Shown here: positions 17,952 to 27,402 of the stretch, piece by piece
Position numbering within the stretch: the stretch's first letter is position 1
How the letters are laid out: the number at the start of each line of letters is the position of its first letter
DNA from: Photobacterium alginatilyticum
Lineage (GTDB): Bacteria; Pseudomonadota; Gammaproteobacteria; Enterobacterales; Vibrionaceae
Assembly (NCBI RefSeq): GCF_009910675.1
Contig: NZ_RSEJ01000022.1
Location: 1 to 64,000 of the forward strand
Reading direction: 5' to 3'
DNA: 64,000 nucleotides
Notes under the pieces: model-generated
What the model saw: the letters and a program-made list of their open reading frames with translations, nothing else
Told to the model about the DNA's origin: nothing
Databases searched by the model: none
Program-made: the position numbers and the translations under genes

Positions 17952-18952
17952 TATGCCATCCCCCCGGTAGCACGAATAAACTGGCTGAGATGCTCACCAC
18001 GGGTCTCAAGTTCAATCAAGGGTAAGTGTTTTGCCGCCATCAGATTTACGAGCTGGTCTTTCTTTAACTGCTGGCTGGCACTCAACCCTTCACTGGCTGA
18101 CACCAATTGAGCCTGGGACAGGTGAAGCTGTTTATTTCCGTTGCCGACTGTCCAGTTAAATGAGCGCGGTAACTTTCCAGTGCGCTGATGTTCAATAATA
18201 GTGGGCTGTAATGCATGCTCAAGGGGATCCGATATCATTACCCCCAACACATCATTGTGTTGCTGCAGCAACTTAAAACGGCTCAAATCCGCTTCGGTGA
18301 TCCCGGTCCAGTCACTTAGCACTATCAGAGTGGTATTTCGTAATTTCATTCGTCCAAGCAAGTGTAATAAGGCGCTAAAACCTGACAACGAATTATCATT
18401 ACTCCGCACATTAAGTGACTGGTTAGCCTCAGCCAGCATTTGCAGGCGCTGGAGCCAATGATTTTGCGAGCGTTGCGCCTCCCGCCAGTCGAGCTGATCC
18501 CCCTGCATAAGTACCAGCCCGATCCGGTCATTGTCTCTGAGTATCCGCCAGCCAATCAGCGCCGCCAACTCTGCCGCCACCACCGACTTCATCGTTTCGA
18601 CAGAAGAGAAAAACATATTGCTGCGCTGATCGACACAGACAATCACATGACGATCTTTTTCTTCGGTATAGCACCGAACATGCGGTTTGCCGGTTCGTAA
18701 TGTCACCTTCCAGTCAAGATTGCGGATATCATCGCCTTGGTGATAGTGGCGTAACTCTTCGAAATTCAGCCCCCGGCCGCGAAATAGCGATGTATGGCGA
18801 CCTGATAGCGCAGTTCCCGATTTTAGCTGTGGCAGTAAGGTAAAGCCGGTAGTTTGAGACTGTAGTTTTACCAACCGGGCATAGTCACAATACAACCGAC
18901 AATCCTTGGTTGTGCCAGTCGGCGGTGGCATGTACGGGTTTGTTCTGACCAT
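17951..18952 (-). CDS. DUF58 domain protein
   Basis: The 333-residue cytoplasmic protein has the diagnostic DUF58 core GRGLNFEELRHYHQGDDIRN (about 87-106) followed by DWKVTLRTGKPHVRCYTEEK, and a degenerate VWA-like C-terminal part (VCVDQRSNMFF). DUF58 proteins accompany MoxR ATPases and are presumed adaptors or substrates. It begins nine bases after the MoxR stop and shares its last base with the DUF4381 start. Confidence 0.92.
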   Translation of the reverse strand: MVRTNPYMPPPTGTTKDCRLYCDYARLVKLQSQTTGFTLLPQLKSGTALSGRHTSLFRGRGLNFEELRHYHQGDDIRNLDWKVTLRTGKPHVRCYTEEKDRHVIVCVDQRSNMFFSSVETMKSVVAAELAALIGWRILRDNDRIGLVLMQGDQLDWREAQRSQNHWLQRLQMLAEANQSLNVRSNDNSLSGFSALLHLLGRMKLRNTTLIVLSDWTGITEADLSRFKLLQQHNDVLGVMISDPLEHALQPTIIEHQRTGKLPRSFNWTVGNGNKQLHLSQAQLVSASEGLSASQQLKKDQLVNLMAAKHLPLIELETRGEHLSQFIRATGGMA

Positions 18953-18960
18953 AACGCCTC

Positions 18961-19956
18961 CTAACCGATGGCTACATGATCAAGTAACTCCATCACCACC
19001 TGAGGATGAGCTACCCCTTCTGCCAGCGCATCATAGCTAAGGGTTATACGGTGCCCCAATACAGCGGGCGCCATCGCCCTGACATCATCTGGCAGCACAT
19101 GCTCGCGCCCCTGTAACCACGCATAGGCTCGGGCACACTTATCCAATGCAATAGAGGCCCTCGGGCTTGCACCAACAGCAATCCAACGTGCCAGCCCGGA
19201 TGCCGGGTAGCGTTCCGGTCTGCGTGTTGCCATCACAAGCGCAACAATATAACGCTCCACCATATCGGACACTTCAAGCTGCGCCAGTTCACGGCGAGCC
19301 GCGAGGATCAACTCAGGATCCAGCGTAATTGTCGAAGATACCTGGTTATCATCAGAATGGTCACGGTTTGCCTCCGCTTCTTCCTGACGTAACAAACGGA
19401 TAATTCCCAGCTCAGCTTCATCATCCGGATAATCAACATTAACCTTCATGATGAATCGATCCATCTGGGCCTCCGGCAGCGGATAAGTCCCTTCCTGCTC
19501 AACCGGGTTTTGAGTTGCCAGCACCATGAACAATTCAGGCAGGGCGTGTGATTGCTCGCCCACTGTCACGGTACTCTCTGCCATCGCTTCAAGCAGGGCT
19601 GCCTGAACCTTTGCCGGTGCACGGTTTACCTCATCAGCTAGCAAGATGCTGTTAAATATTGGGCCGTGCTGGAAGCGCAGTTCATGTCCGTTGGCAGTTT
19701 CCTGATACATCTCGGCCCCCGTTACATCAGAAGGCAATAAGTCAGGCGTAAACTGCACACGGCCAAAGCTGGCATTAAGTGTGGCAGCCAAGGCTTTAAC
19801 GGATCGCGTTTTGGCGGTGCCCGGCAAGCCTTCAAGCAAGACATGTCCATTGGTCAGCAATCCAATCACTAAAGCCCGAGTAACATGCTGTTGCCCTATC
19901 ACGCTTTGATTGACTTGCTCAATAAGTAACGATACTTGCTGCTGTAACTGGTTCAT
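18961..19956 (-). CDS. MoxR-family AAA+ ATPase
   Basis: The 331-residue protein has Walker A GLPGTAKT, the MoxR signature RVQFTPDLLPSDVTG, Walker B LLADEVNR followed by APAKVQAALLEAMAE, sensor 1 ATQNP and a C-terminal lid domain. MoxR ATPases work as chaperones that insert cofactors or assemble complexes with the VWA partners encoded downstream. First gene of the six-gene operon running to 13259. ATG 19956 follows GGGAG; an in-frame TTG five codons earlier is less likely. Confidence 0.95.
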   Translation of the reverse strand: MNQLQQQVSLLIEQVNQSVIGQQHVTRALVIGLLTNGHVLLEGLPGTAKTRSVKALAATLNASFGRVQFTPDLLPSDVTGAEMYQETANGHELRFQHGPIFNSILLADEVNRAPAKVQAALLEAMAESTVTVGEQSHALPELFMVLATQNPVEQEGTYPLPEAQMDRFIMKVNVDYPDDEAELGIIRLLRQEEAEANRDHSDDNQVSSTITLDPELILAARRELAQLEVSDMVERYIVALVMATRRPERYPASGLARWIAVGASPRASIALDKCARAYAWLQGREHVLPDDVRAMAPAVLGHRITLSYDALAEGVAHPQVVMELLDHVAIG

Positions 19957-20141
19957 AAGCTGTGCTCCCAAATCACTCTGAGGCCAGTTTAATCCAGTTG
20001 GGTATTACCTTTGGTTATATGCTCTATAAAGCGACAGTGCTGCCGTTGCCATTTTAGAGTAATCCCAACGAATACTCAGAGGGTATTCAGATCGTTACCT
20101 TTCATATTTCTGAACCAGACACGAGCATAACGGGATCTGAT

Positions 20142-21707
20142 ATGGCAAATCATTTAAACAAAGTGGCACTCAGTGTGGGCCTTGCGGCTACCGCTGGAAC
20201 GGCAGCTGCTGCCGACCAGCCAAACATTCTGGCGATTTTCGGTGATGACGTTGGTTACTGGAACATCAGTGCCTATAACCAGGGCATGATGGGTTACCAA
20301 ACTCCGAATATTGACCGTATTGCCAACGAAGGGGCATTGTTTACCGATCACTACGGCCAACAATCATGTACCGCTGGCCGTGCTTCCTTCATCACCGGCC
20401 AGGAGCCTTTCCGTACAGGCCTTCTGACTATCGGTATGCCGGGCTCTGAACACGGTATTCCTGACTGGGCGCCAACCATTGCCGATCTGCTTAAAGATCA
20501 GGGATACATGACTGCACAGTTCGGTAAGAACCACCTTGGTGATCAGGACAAGCACCTGCCAACCAACCATGGTTTTGACGAATTCTTCGGTAACCTTTAC
20601 CACCTCAATGCCGAGGAAGAGCCAGAAACGTATTACTACCCGAAAGATCCCGAGTTTCGTAAAAACTACGGCCCTCGCGGAGTTATCAAGTCCTATGCCG
20701 ACGGCAAGATTGAAGATACCGGCCCGATGACCCGTAAACGTATGGAACATGCTGACGAAGAGTTCCTCGACTCCTCACTGGCCTTTATGGAAAAAGCCGT
20801 CAAAGCCGATAAGCCGTTCTTCATCTGGCACAATACCACCCGGATGCACGTCTGGACTCGCCTGCAGGAAAAATACCAAGGTAAATCCGGTGTCAGTATC
20901 TATGCCGACGGCATGCTTGAGCACGATGATCAGGTAGGTGTACTGCTTGATAAGCTGGATGAGCTCGGCATTGCTGACAACACCATTGTTATTTATTCAA
21001 CCGACAATGGTGCCGAAACCGTGACCTGGCCTGATGGCGGTGCCACACCGTTCTATGGGGAAAAAGGAACCACCTGGGAAGGCGGTATGCGTGTACCTCA
21101 GCTTGTTCGCTGGCCAAGCGTGATCAAGCCAGGCACCAAAGTCAACGAAATGATGGCGCACCAAGACTGGTTGCCAACCCTGCTGGCAGCTGCCGGTGTC
21201 GATGATGTGAAAGAGAAGCTAGCCAAAGGGTATCAGGCCAATGGCAAGGAGTGGAAGGTTCACATCGACGGCCATAACTTCAAGCCTTACTTTGAAGGCA
21301 AGGAAGACAAAGGCCCGCGTGAATCCATGCTTTACTTTAGCTCTAACGCCGAGCTAAACGCCGTACGCTGGAACGATTGGAAACTGAACTTCGCAGTGAT
21401 GGAAGGTAATATTGCCGACGCGGTACGCTTCTCGCCAAACTGGCCGCAGATCATCCACCTACGGGCAGACCCATTCGAAAAAGCACCGCATGAGTCAGGC
21501 ATGTACCTGCGCTGGATGGCCGACAACATGTGGTTGTTTGTTCCAATTCAGGATGTACTGGGCGATTTCTTCAAAACACTGCCGGACTACCCAATGCAGA
21601 CGGGTACTCAAATGAATCCGGCAAGTATCAGCGCTCAGTCCCTTGGCCTGAAAGCGAAAATACAACAACTTGATAGCTTGCAAAAACAAGTTGAAGGCAT
21701 GAAATAA
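20142..21707 (+). CDS. Secreted arylsulfatase (Cys-type, CxAxR)
   Basis: The 521-residue protein has a signal peptide ending TAAAA-DQP. The metal-binding Asp pair is in IFGDDVGYW (35-36), and the formylglycine site is CTAGR at 76-80, inside QQSCTAGRASFITGQ. Later catalytic-site motifs are GKNHLGD and STDNGAE. Arylsulfatases hydrolyse sulfate esters in the periplasm. An Ala in place of Pro in the motif is seen in substrates of anaerobic-type maturases, fitting the anSME gene in the same region. It diverges from the MoxR operon and ends at a strong terminator. The natural substrate is unknown. Confidence 0.95.
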   Translation: MANHLNKVALSVGLAATAGTAAAADQPNILAIFGDDVGYWNISAYNQGMMGYQTPNIDRIANEGALFTDHYGQQSCTAGRASFITGQEPFRTGLLTIGMPGSEHGIPDWAPTIADLLKDQGYMTAQFGKNHLGDQDKHLPTNHGFDEFFGNLYHLNAEEEPETYYYPKDPEFRKNYGPRGVIKSYADGKIEDTGPMTRKRMEHADEEFLDSSLAFMEKAVKADKPFFIWHNTTRMHVWTRLQEKYQGKSGVSIYADGMLEHDDQVGVLLDKLDELGIADNTIVIYSTDNGAETVTWPDGGATPFYGEKGTTWEGGMRVPQLVRWPSVIKPGTKVNEMMAHQDWLPTLLAAAGVDDVKEKLAKGYQANGKEWKVHIDGHNFKPYFEGKEDKGPRESMLYFSSNAELNAVRWNDWKLNFAVMEGNIADAVRFSPNWPQIIHLRADPFEKAPHESGMYLRWMADNMWLFVPIQDVLGDFFKTLPDYPMQTGTQMNPASISAQSLGLKAKIQQLDSLQKQVEGMK

Positions 21708-21711
21708 TCAC

Positions 21712-21742
21712 AAACGCCCATCAGCCTCTGATGGGCGTTTTT
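21712..21742. terminator. Bidirectional terminator between sulfatase and chemoreceptor genes
   Basis: An 11-bp perfect stem ACGCCCATCAG/CTGATGGGCGT with a three-base loop, T-rich on both flanks, lies between two convergent stops. Confidence 0.85.
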
Positions 21743-21748
21743 CTTTGC

Positions 21749-23293
21749 TTATGACTCGCTAAACTGGCGAACCAAACGCTGCAAACTCTCTAAACTACCT
21801 ACAAGCGCATGGGTACGCTCAACAGAAGATGATGAGAGTTGTTTGGTAGACTGAATAGCGCCGTTCATCCGAACAACATGATCATTCATACCCTGGGTCA
21901 CCTGCACCTGCTCTGTAATAGCCTGAGCGGTTTGGGTACTTTGTTCCCCAATCGAGATTAAGTCATTCACTATCGCCTCGAATGATTCTTTACTCTTTTG
22001 CGACTTGGATACACTCTGTTCAGAGGACTTGATCCCCTCCTCCATCAAGCTACCTGTCTTATTTACGGTGGCCTGAAGCACTTCTATTTTCGATCGGATA
22101 TCATCAACCGAAGCACTGGTTTTCGCCGACAGCGCCCGAACCTCATCAGCCACTACAGCAAAGCCTCGACCATGTTCACCAGCCCTTGCCGCCTCAATCG
22201 CCGCGTTAAGTGCCAAAAGATTGGTTTGCTCCGCAATGCCCTGGATCATTTCCAGAATAGTCTCGATGCCATCAACATCAGCGTATAGTTGATCAAGCGC
22301 TGTTTTCGAGCTGCCCAGGTGCTGACTCAGCTCACGCACCGTCTCTACCGCCTCATCAATGGTCTGTGTCCCTTCTTTCGCTTTATTCTGCGCATCGTTA
22401 GCAAACTCAGAGCTTTGTTTGGCTTGATTTGACACTTCTGCGATAGAGGCAAGCATTTCCTCAGCGGAAACGGCCATTGCATCGGTTGCCACATCCTGCT
22501 CACCCAACTCATTATCAATCGCCTGGCTATTAAGAACTTCTTCATTCGCAGCCTGGAGCAGGTGGGTAGATGTTTCGTTTGCCCGCGCCGTCACCGCTCT
22601 TAGTTCGGCACGCTTCATCATCATGGCCAGCTCAATACGGGATACATCATCACAATGCCCGGTATAAGGCTGCTCCATTAGAGGGTTGTCGTAGTGGGTC
22701 TTGGCAACAGCATTCAGAGAAGTTATTCGTTTTTTAAGTAAGAATGAAAACGAGACCTGGGCAATAATTAGCGGAGTGAGTATTGCTAGCATGACGGGAG
22801 TTGAAAATGCCCCTAAAGCAAAAGCAATAAGAACGGCTAGCTGTGCAAACGTCAAACCGAAAGACAGGTTCATCCATTCTATACGCCTTACGGAAACCGC
22901 TCCTTTTCTTAGCTTCGAATAGAGTGAGTATGCCCGTGAAATCTGCTCGTCAGTCGGTTGCGTTCTGACTGATTGGTATTCATACACCTTCCCGTCTTTG
23001 TCCATAATGGGAGTGACTAAAGCTGATACCCAATAATGACCGGAGGTTTTACATTTGTTCTTGACCAATCCCATCCAGCTTTTACCAGACTGGATATATT
23101 CCCATAACTGACCGAATGCCGGCTTTGGCATGTCACCATGGCGAATAACATTGTGCGGTTTACCTAGTAGTTCTTCTTCCCTGTAGCCTGCTACCTGGCA
23201 GAAGTCCTCATTACAATATGTGATATGACTGTCAGATGTCGTTGTTGATATAAGGCTGTCGCTGTCTGAAAACTTTACTCTTTCGTCTGCCAT
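21749..23293 (-). CDS. Aer-like methyl-accepting chemotaxis protein with PAS domain
   Basis: The 514-residue protein has an N-terminal PAS domain (about 10-115; [20 protein letters not shown] and NVIRHGDMP, as in Aer). A hydrophobic hairpin (about 143-190) forms the membrane anchor without a periplasmic sensor, then comes a HAMP-like stretch and the conserved chemoreceptor hairpin tip ([20 protein letters not shown]). Aer proteins sense redox through FAD in the PAS domain and signal to CheA/CheW. Single-gene unit. FAD binding is inferred from family resemblance. Confidence 0.92.
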   Translation of the reverse strand: MADERVKFSDSDSLISTTTSDSHITYCNEDFCQVAGYREEELLGKPHNVIRHGDMPKPAFGQLWEYIQSGKSWMGLVKNKCKTSGHYWVSALVTPIMDKDGKVYEYQSVRTQPTDEQISRAYSLYSKLRKGAVSVRRIEWMNLSFGLTFAQLAVLIAFALGAFSTPVMLAILTPLIIAQVSFSFLLKKRITSLNAVAKTHYDNPLMEQPYTGHCDDVSRIELAMMMKRAELRAVTARANETSTHLLQAANEEVLNSQAIDNELGEQDVATDAMAVSAEEMLASIAEVSNQAKQSSEFANDAQNKAKEGTQTIDEAVETVRELSQHLGSSKTALDQLYADVDGIETILEMIQGIAEQTNLLALNAAIEAARAGEHGRGFAVVADEVRALSAKTSASVDDIRSKIEVLQATVNKTGSLMEEGIKSSEQSVSKSQKSKESFEAIVNDLISIGEQSTQTAQAITEQVQVTQGMNDHVVRMNGAIQSTKQLSSSSVERTHALVGSLESLQRLVRQFSES

Positions 23294-23619
23294 ATTCCCC
23301 TCTTTATTGTTTTCCTATTCGTAATCACAAATGCCGAGCTTTCTGATTATAAGAGCTATTGTCTGCATGGCGAGGCGTAACAATATCAGACAAAAATGAC
23401 ACGTTATTGATAAAAATCATTAAGTTGTTAGATCACATTGAGTTCAGAACAACTTAAGCAGGGTGCTTGTTAGCACTAATTTCTGCAAGACGAAGCAGCA
23501 GCTTTGCTGACAAGGGCAGAATAAAACCCCGCGCTCTCAGCCCTCGAAAAACGCATCAGCTGTACTATTTTTCAGACATTCTGCGGTAACCCTGCAAGCC
23601 GTCCTCTTTATTGAAAGGC
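23294..23619. other. Intergenic region without a recognisable gene
   Basis: About 326 bases. On the minus strand a short open stretch near 23460-23560 encodes a C-terminus-like peptide (RGLRARGFILPLSAKLLL) but has no start codon. It may be the tail of a lost gene. No terminator or promoter is clear. Confidence 0.3.
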
Positions 23620-24090
23620 CTAGTTAACCTTTTGACTGGCTGAACTCGTTGAACAGCTATTAATGGTTTCTAATTTCTCATTTCTGTTCCTGATTAATTG
23701 CAGCATATATAGGCCAACAATGACATCAACAGCCCCACAAAACTCGGGCCACCAATTGGGAGCGACAGGTGTTTCATTTAAAATAACATGCAAGACATCA
23801 TAAGCCCCATGCCCCACAAAGCCGAACGCTAAAATATAAAGAGCAACTCTCCCTGAGTTCTTATAGGCCAACCACGCGATAAACATAAATATCAGTCCGA
23901 TCAACACTTCTCGAAATAGCGAAAAAAAATCGAGGGCATACAGTGAAAAAATCCAGTAATAAATTGGGAATGACGCTAAAAAAAGAGGATAAAACCAGAG
24001 TATATCCATCAAACGCGACTGCTTAAATTTATATATTACAGATGCAGCGACAATTATCCCAATCAATAAAGCTACAATGTTTATTCCCAT
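23620..24090 (-). CDS. Small integral membrane protein (DUF6010-like)
   Basis: The 156-residue protein has about five transmembrane helices and the conserved-looking segment GHGAYDVLH followed by NWWPEFCGAVDV, with a short hydrophilic C-terminus. I associate that pattern with the DUF6010 group, whose function is unknown. AAGGTGG lies just upstream of the ATG. It stands alone between the chemoreceptor and the hydrolase, and no transport or enzyme motif is visible. Confidence 0.6.
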   Translation of the reverse strand: MGINIVALLIGIIVAASVIYKFKQSRLMDILWFYPLFLASFPIYYWIFSLYALDFFSLFREVLIGLIFMFIAWLAYKNSGRVALYILAFGFVGHGAYDVLHVILNETPVAPNWWPEFCGAVDVIVGLYMLQLIRNRNEKLETINSCSTSSASQKVN

Positions 24091-24303
24091 ACCGCCACCT
24101 TTCCTCTTCTAGTTCTTATATGTTAGTCGCCTGTATCTAGAACAGCAGTCACACTTCAATATGTATTCAATAGTAACCCTATTATTTGTTGAGGCTCTCA
24201 TTCAAAATATCAAACCAACAATATGCAGCACATTGCAATTAAGCAATACTGCAAGACACAGCCTATCCATAATTGATGAAAACTTAATAATAGGAAAGCT
24301 TAA

Positions 24304-25497
24304 ATGACTAAGAAATTGAGACATATGCGATTCTTATTCGCCATTATCACTACATTAGTGTTTCTAGCTTCTTCTGCAAACGCCAGTGAACCGCATCATT
24401 ACAACTTTCCAAACCCAGATGGCCCATACCGTATCGGCTTCCATCAGTTTGAAGTTTACAATGATGAAAACTGGATTCAGGTTTCATCTTGGTATCCTAG
24501 CACTGCGAAAACGACAGAAAAACGAGTTGGCTATTTGACACCTGCCTTAATAGATACGTACGTTAAAGACGGTAATTCAAAGTCGATGTTTTCGACCATT
24601 CCGCCTTCTTGGACTTTTTTCGATCTCCCCATCGCAAATGGCAAACACCCTGTTTTGATTTATAACCATGGCTTCCTCACCTTTCCTCGGTTCAGTATGA
24701 CGCAGTTAGAATACCTAGCCAGTCATGGCTATATCGTGCTGGCAATAAGTCACCCAGGTAGAACCCGACTCATAGAACGTAAATCTGGAGTACTCGTACC
24801 TGCGAACTACACCCCAGTAAAATTCACAGAGGAAGAAGATGCGGCCCTCATGGTTGATATTGTCCGTATGGAGAACGCAGTCAAACTAGATGAATGGCTT
24901 AAAGCCCGAAAGTTAGTAGTAGCCAATGAACTTTTCCAACAGAGCATGCTGAACAATTTCAATCCTATGTATAAGAATAACTTGATGTTAATTGACGCAT
25001 TACATTCAATTGAATCAGGTAATATTCCGACACTTCTTAAAGGACATATGGACTTAGATGCTGTGGGCGCTTTCGGACATTCATTTGGTGGTAATGTATC
25101 TATCGTCATGACTGAGCAAAGCCCTGTCATTAAAGCGGGCGTTAACCTCGATGGAAATCAATACCACTGGCTAAGTGAAAAGCCACTTCAAGCCTCGGCA
25201 TGTTTCTTCTACGCCGATAAAACAGACAGATTGAAACCAGTTAGAGAAGGTGAACTATATCCTCGTATTAACGATGCATTATTTGCCGACGCATCTTCTG
25301 TTTGCTCGGTTGTGTTTCCCGGCTCAAATCACTTTGATTTCACCGATAACACTTACATCTCAGATTCAGAAAAGGCGCCTAAAAAGCAATCGCTCGGACA
25401 CGCTATCAATACCAGCATAAAGGCATACTTCGATGCGGAGCTCAAAAAAACAAATAGCTGGCCTCCCGCAGAAAGTGAGTATTATATAGTTAAGTAA
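24304..25497 (+). CDS. Secreted alpha/beta hydrolase (PAF acetylhydrolase/dienelactone hydrolase-like)
   Basis: The 397-residue protein has a signal peptide (1-27, ending SSANA). The oxyanion-region motif YNHGF comes early, the nucleophile elbow GHSFGG is near residue 259, and SNHFDF supplies a candidate histidine late in the chain. The order matches plasma PAF-acetylhydrolase-like esterases, which cleave short acyl chains from lipids. GGAAAG precedes the start. It is a single gene facing the unknown minus-strand gene, with a shared terminator hairpin between them. Confidence 0.8.
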   Translation: MTKKLRHMRFLFAIITTLVFLASSANASEPHHYNFPNPDGPYRIGFHQFEVYNDENWIQVSSWYPSTAKTTEKRVGYLTPALIDTYVKDGNSKSMFSTIPPSWTFFDLPIANGKHPVLIYNHGFLTFPRFSMTQLEYLASHGYIVLAISHPGRTRLIERKSGVLVPANYTPVKFTEEEDAALMVDIVRMENAVKLDEWLKARKLVVANELFQQSMLNNFNPMYKNNLMLIDALHSIESGNIPTLLKGHMDLDAVGAFGHSFGGNVSIVMTEQSPVIKAGVNLDGNQYHWLSEKPLQASACFFYADKTDRLKPVREGELYPRINDALFADASSVCSVVFPGSNHFDFTDNTYISDSEKAPKKQSLGHAINTSIKAYFDAELKKTNSWPPAESEYYIVK

Positions 25498-25509
25498 TTA
25501 ACACTTTAG

Positions 25510-25547
25510 CCCTGCATAACAGTTAAGAATTTAGTGGTTATGCAGGG
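25510..25547. terminator. Hairpin terminator between convergent genes
   Basis: A perfect 11-bp inverted repeat CCCTGCATAAC/GTTATGCAGGG with a 16-base loop lies between the hydrolase stop and the convergent stop at 25551. No long T run. Confidence 0.55.
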
Positions 25548-25550
25548 ACC

Positions 25551-26534
25551 CTAGAACAACGTACGTCCTTTGTAATTGAGTTTGCTTAGTTTTTTCATCG
25601 ATATTAGAAATGAAGTATCATCATTTGTTTGAAAGTGGTTTTTAATCAGCTGACCTGAACCATAAAGCCCGATAGGGTTAAAAAGCAAAGAACTAGGCAC
25701 ATTAGACAAAACCGACACCACTATGTCTTTAATACCAGGACAAAGTTTAAAAGCGGTATCCTTATATATCGACATAAGTTCATATAGCAGATCAGCTTCT
25801 GTCAAGTTATCATGCTTATCAAATAATGATAAAAGCCTGTTATAAATGGGCTTCGCTTTCTCTTTATAGATAAATTTTGATAAATCAGGCAACGTTATTT
25901 GTGCTATTTTCTCCGGTTGATTAGACAAATCTAACGCCCCTTTGATTAATTCATGTGAATTGTTAGTTTCAAGCCTTTGACTTAAATAATTATCTTGTTC
26001 AAATAACGTAAAGTTATCACTGCTCAATATTTGTTTAATAAAATATAGTTCATGAGCAGTAAAAAGAGTTGGAACTGAATATTTTTTATTCAAGTAAGAT
26101 GAGAAAAGGAAGGAAAAAATCATCTCCTTGAAGAAGAGACGATCATTTATTATATCAAAGTTCCCACCTTGAGCTTTGAACTCATCGTACAAAAATGCTT
26201 CTAAAGGCAATATTGGTCGATTGCTCTTATTGAGCTCTTCAGCTAAGTATTTAAAATAACTATCGTGACTAAAATGTGAATTAATATATAGGACATGCTT
26301 TCTAAGTCGTTTATGAATTACTGGACTGTGATGAAATAATGATTTTAACAAACTGTTCCTGATAATATTCTTATCATAATCCAACTCATCATTTTCAATA
26401 CTAGTATAATGCTTAGCCGGAACATCAAACCTACTTGTTCCGATCATTTTATCATAGCCCGACCACGTCAATTCATTCACGTCATGATGTACAAGAATTT
26501 CTCCAAACAGCAAATAGCAAATAGCAAATAGCAA
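25551..26534 (-). CDS. Hypothetical protein with a repeat-bearing 5' end
   Basis: Up to 327 residues, soluble and mostly alpha-helical, rich in Leu, Asn and Lys, and AT-rich in DNA. I recognise no domain. The start is uncertain. The frame runs into five copies of a seven-base repeat, where only TTG codons are available; the first in-frame ATG is residue 30 (base 26447), and a GTG lies at 26480. No Shine-Dalgarno site is placed well for any of them. Repeat-number changes would shift the reading frame, so expression may be phase-variable if translation begins in or before the repeats. Confidence 0.6.
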   Translation of the reverse strand: MLFAICYLLFGEILVHHDVNELTWSGYDKMIGTSRFDVPAKHYTSIENDELDYDKNIIRNSLLKSLFHHSPVIHKRLRKHVLYINSHFSHDSYFKYLAEELNKSNRPILPLEAFLYDEFKAQGGNFDIINDRLFFKEMIFSFLFSSYLNKKYSVPTLFTAHELYFIKQILSSDNFTLFEQDNYLSQRLETNNSHELIKGALDLSNQPEKIAQITLPDLSKFIYKEKAKPIYNRLLSLFDKHDNLTEADLLYELMSIYKDTAFKLCPGIKDIVVSVLSNVPSSLLFNPIGLYGSGQLIKNHFQTNDDTSFLISMKKLSKLNYKGRTLF

Positions 26535-26545
26535 ATAGCAAATAG
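26511..26545 (-). repeat. Five tandem copies of the heptanucleotide CAAATAG
   Basis: Bases 26511-26545 are five exact CAAATAG units on the plus strand, with partial units either side. The array overlaps the 5' end of the minus-strand gene ending at 25551. Seven is not a multiple of three, so unit gain or loss changes frame. Confidence 0.95.
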
Positions 26546-26549
26546 CAAA

Positions 26550-26997
26550 AATTAAAGACTTGGGTTCTCTCCTTGATAGGTATCTCCAATAAATTATTTG
26601 GCGATATGTATATCATTGAACCTTTCCTTTTGAGTATTCTGCAATCACAGTTGTGCTATAGCCACTGATTATGAAAATTAATAGACAGCATTATTTTAGT
26701 CTAACACCCTACTTGATAACTTGTTAGCCATATGGTTTTGAATAGCAGATTGTCTCGATACTCTATTTCTATTTTTGACAAAGGTTACGCTTCGACAACT
26801 ATCGTAGGATCTCAAAACCTTTAAGACGAGTTTTCATAATACATCCCGTGACACGGTCACAATTAAACTCAGAGACGAATGAAGTGTGTTATCAGCATCT
26901 TAATAACGGAAATCTTAACGGGAAAATAGCGCGTCACAGCAGATTACGGTGGCGCACTCGAATAACATTTGTACTTTGATGGGGGTGGAAGGCTTAT
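26550..26997. other. Intergenic region, 448 bases
   Basis: No supportable gene. It contains GTGACACGGTCAC at 26848-26860, a near-palindrome whose flanks resemble bases 28534-28560 inside the AlpA-like gene. It may be a remnant of a related sequence or an operator-like site. Otherwise AT-rich without clear signals. Confidence 0.4.
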
Positions 26998-27333
26998 TTA
27001 GGCTTTTTTAACAAACTGAGCTGTCACCATCATTTCGCCCGCACCATCAACTTTACAATCTAGTTGGTGGTCCTTGCCATCAACAATACGTCGAACAAGC
27101 GCTTTTGTGCCAATTTTGAGTACAAGCGAGCTGCCCTTTACTTTGAGATCCTTGGCTAGCGTGACCTTATCACCTTCAGAAAGCAGTGTTCCGTTAGCAT
27201 CTTTAACCGTTACGGTATCTTCAGCATCGGCTTCTGAGGGATTCCATTCATGAGCACACTCCGGGCATACTAAGTGGTTTTGATCTGGATACACAAATTC
27301 AGATTCACAATTTGGACAAGACGGATACGACAT
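26998..27333 (-). CDS. yjdM: YjdM/PhnA zinc-ribbon protein
   Basis: The 111-residue protein has an N-terminal zinc ribbon with two Cys pairs (CPNCESEF and CPECAHEW) and the PhnA C-terminal domain (DANGTLLSEGDKVTL, LKVKGSS, LKIGTK). The length matches the family. It was once called alkylphosphonate uptake protein PhnA, but no role in phosphonate use is established. Single-gene unit with a weak ribosome binding site. Confidence 0.93.
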   Translation of the reverse strand: MSYPSCPNCESEFVYPDQNHLVCPECAHEWNPSEADAEDTVTVKDANGTLLSEGDKVTLAKDLKVKGSSLVLKIGTKALVRRIVDGKDHQLDCKVDGAGEMMVTAQFVKKA

Positions 27334-27402
27334 AACTTAAGCACTTCTTCGATTAATTTTGTTGAACATGATACTTCGCATTTTTCATGTTTCCAATCCT
27401 GT

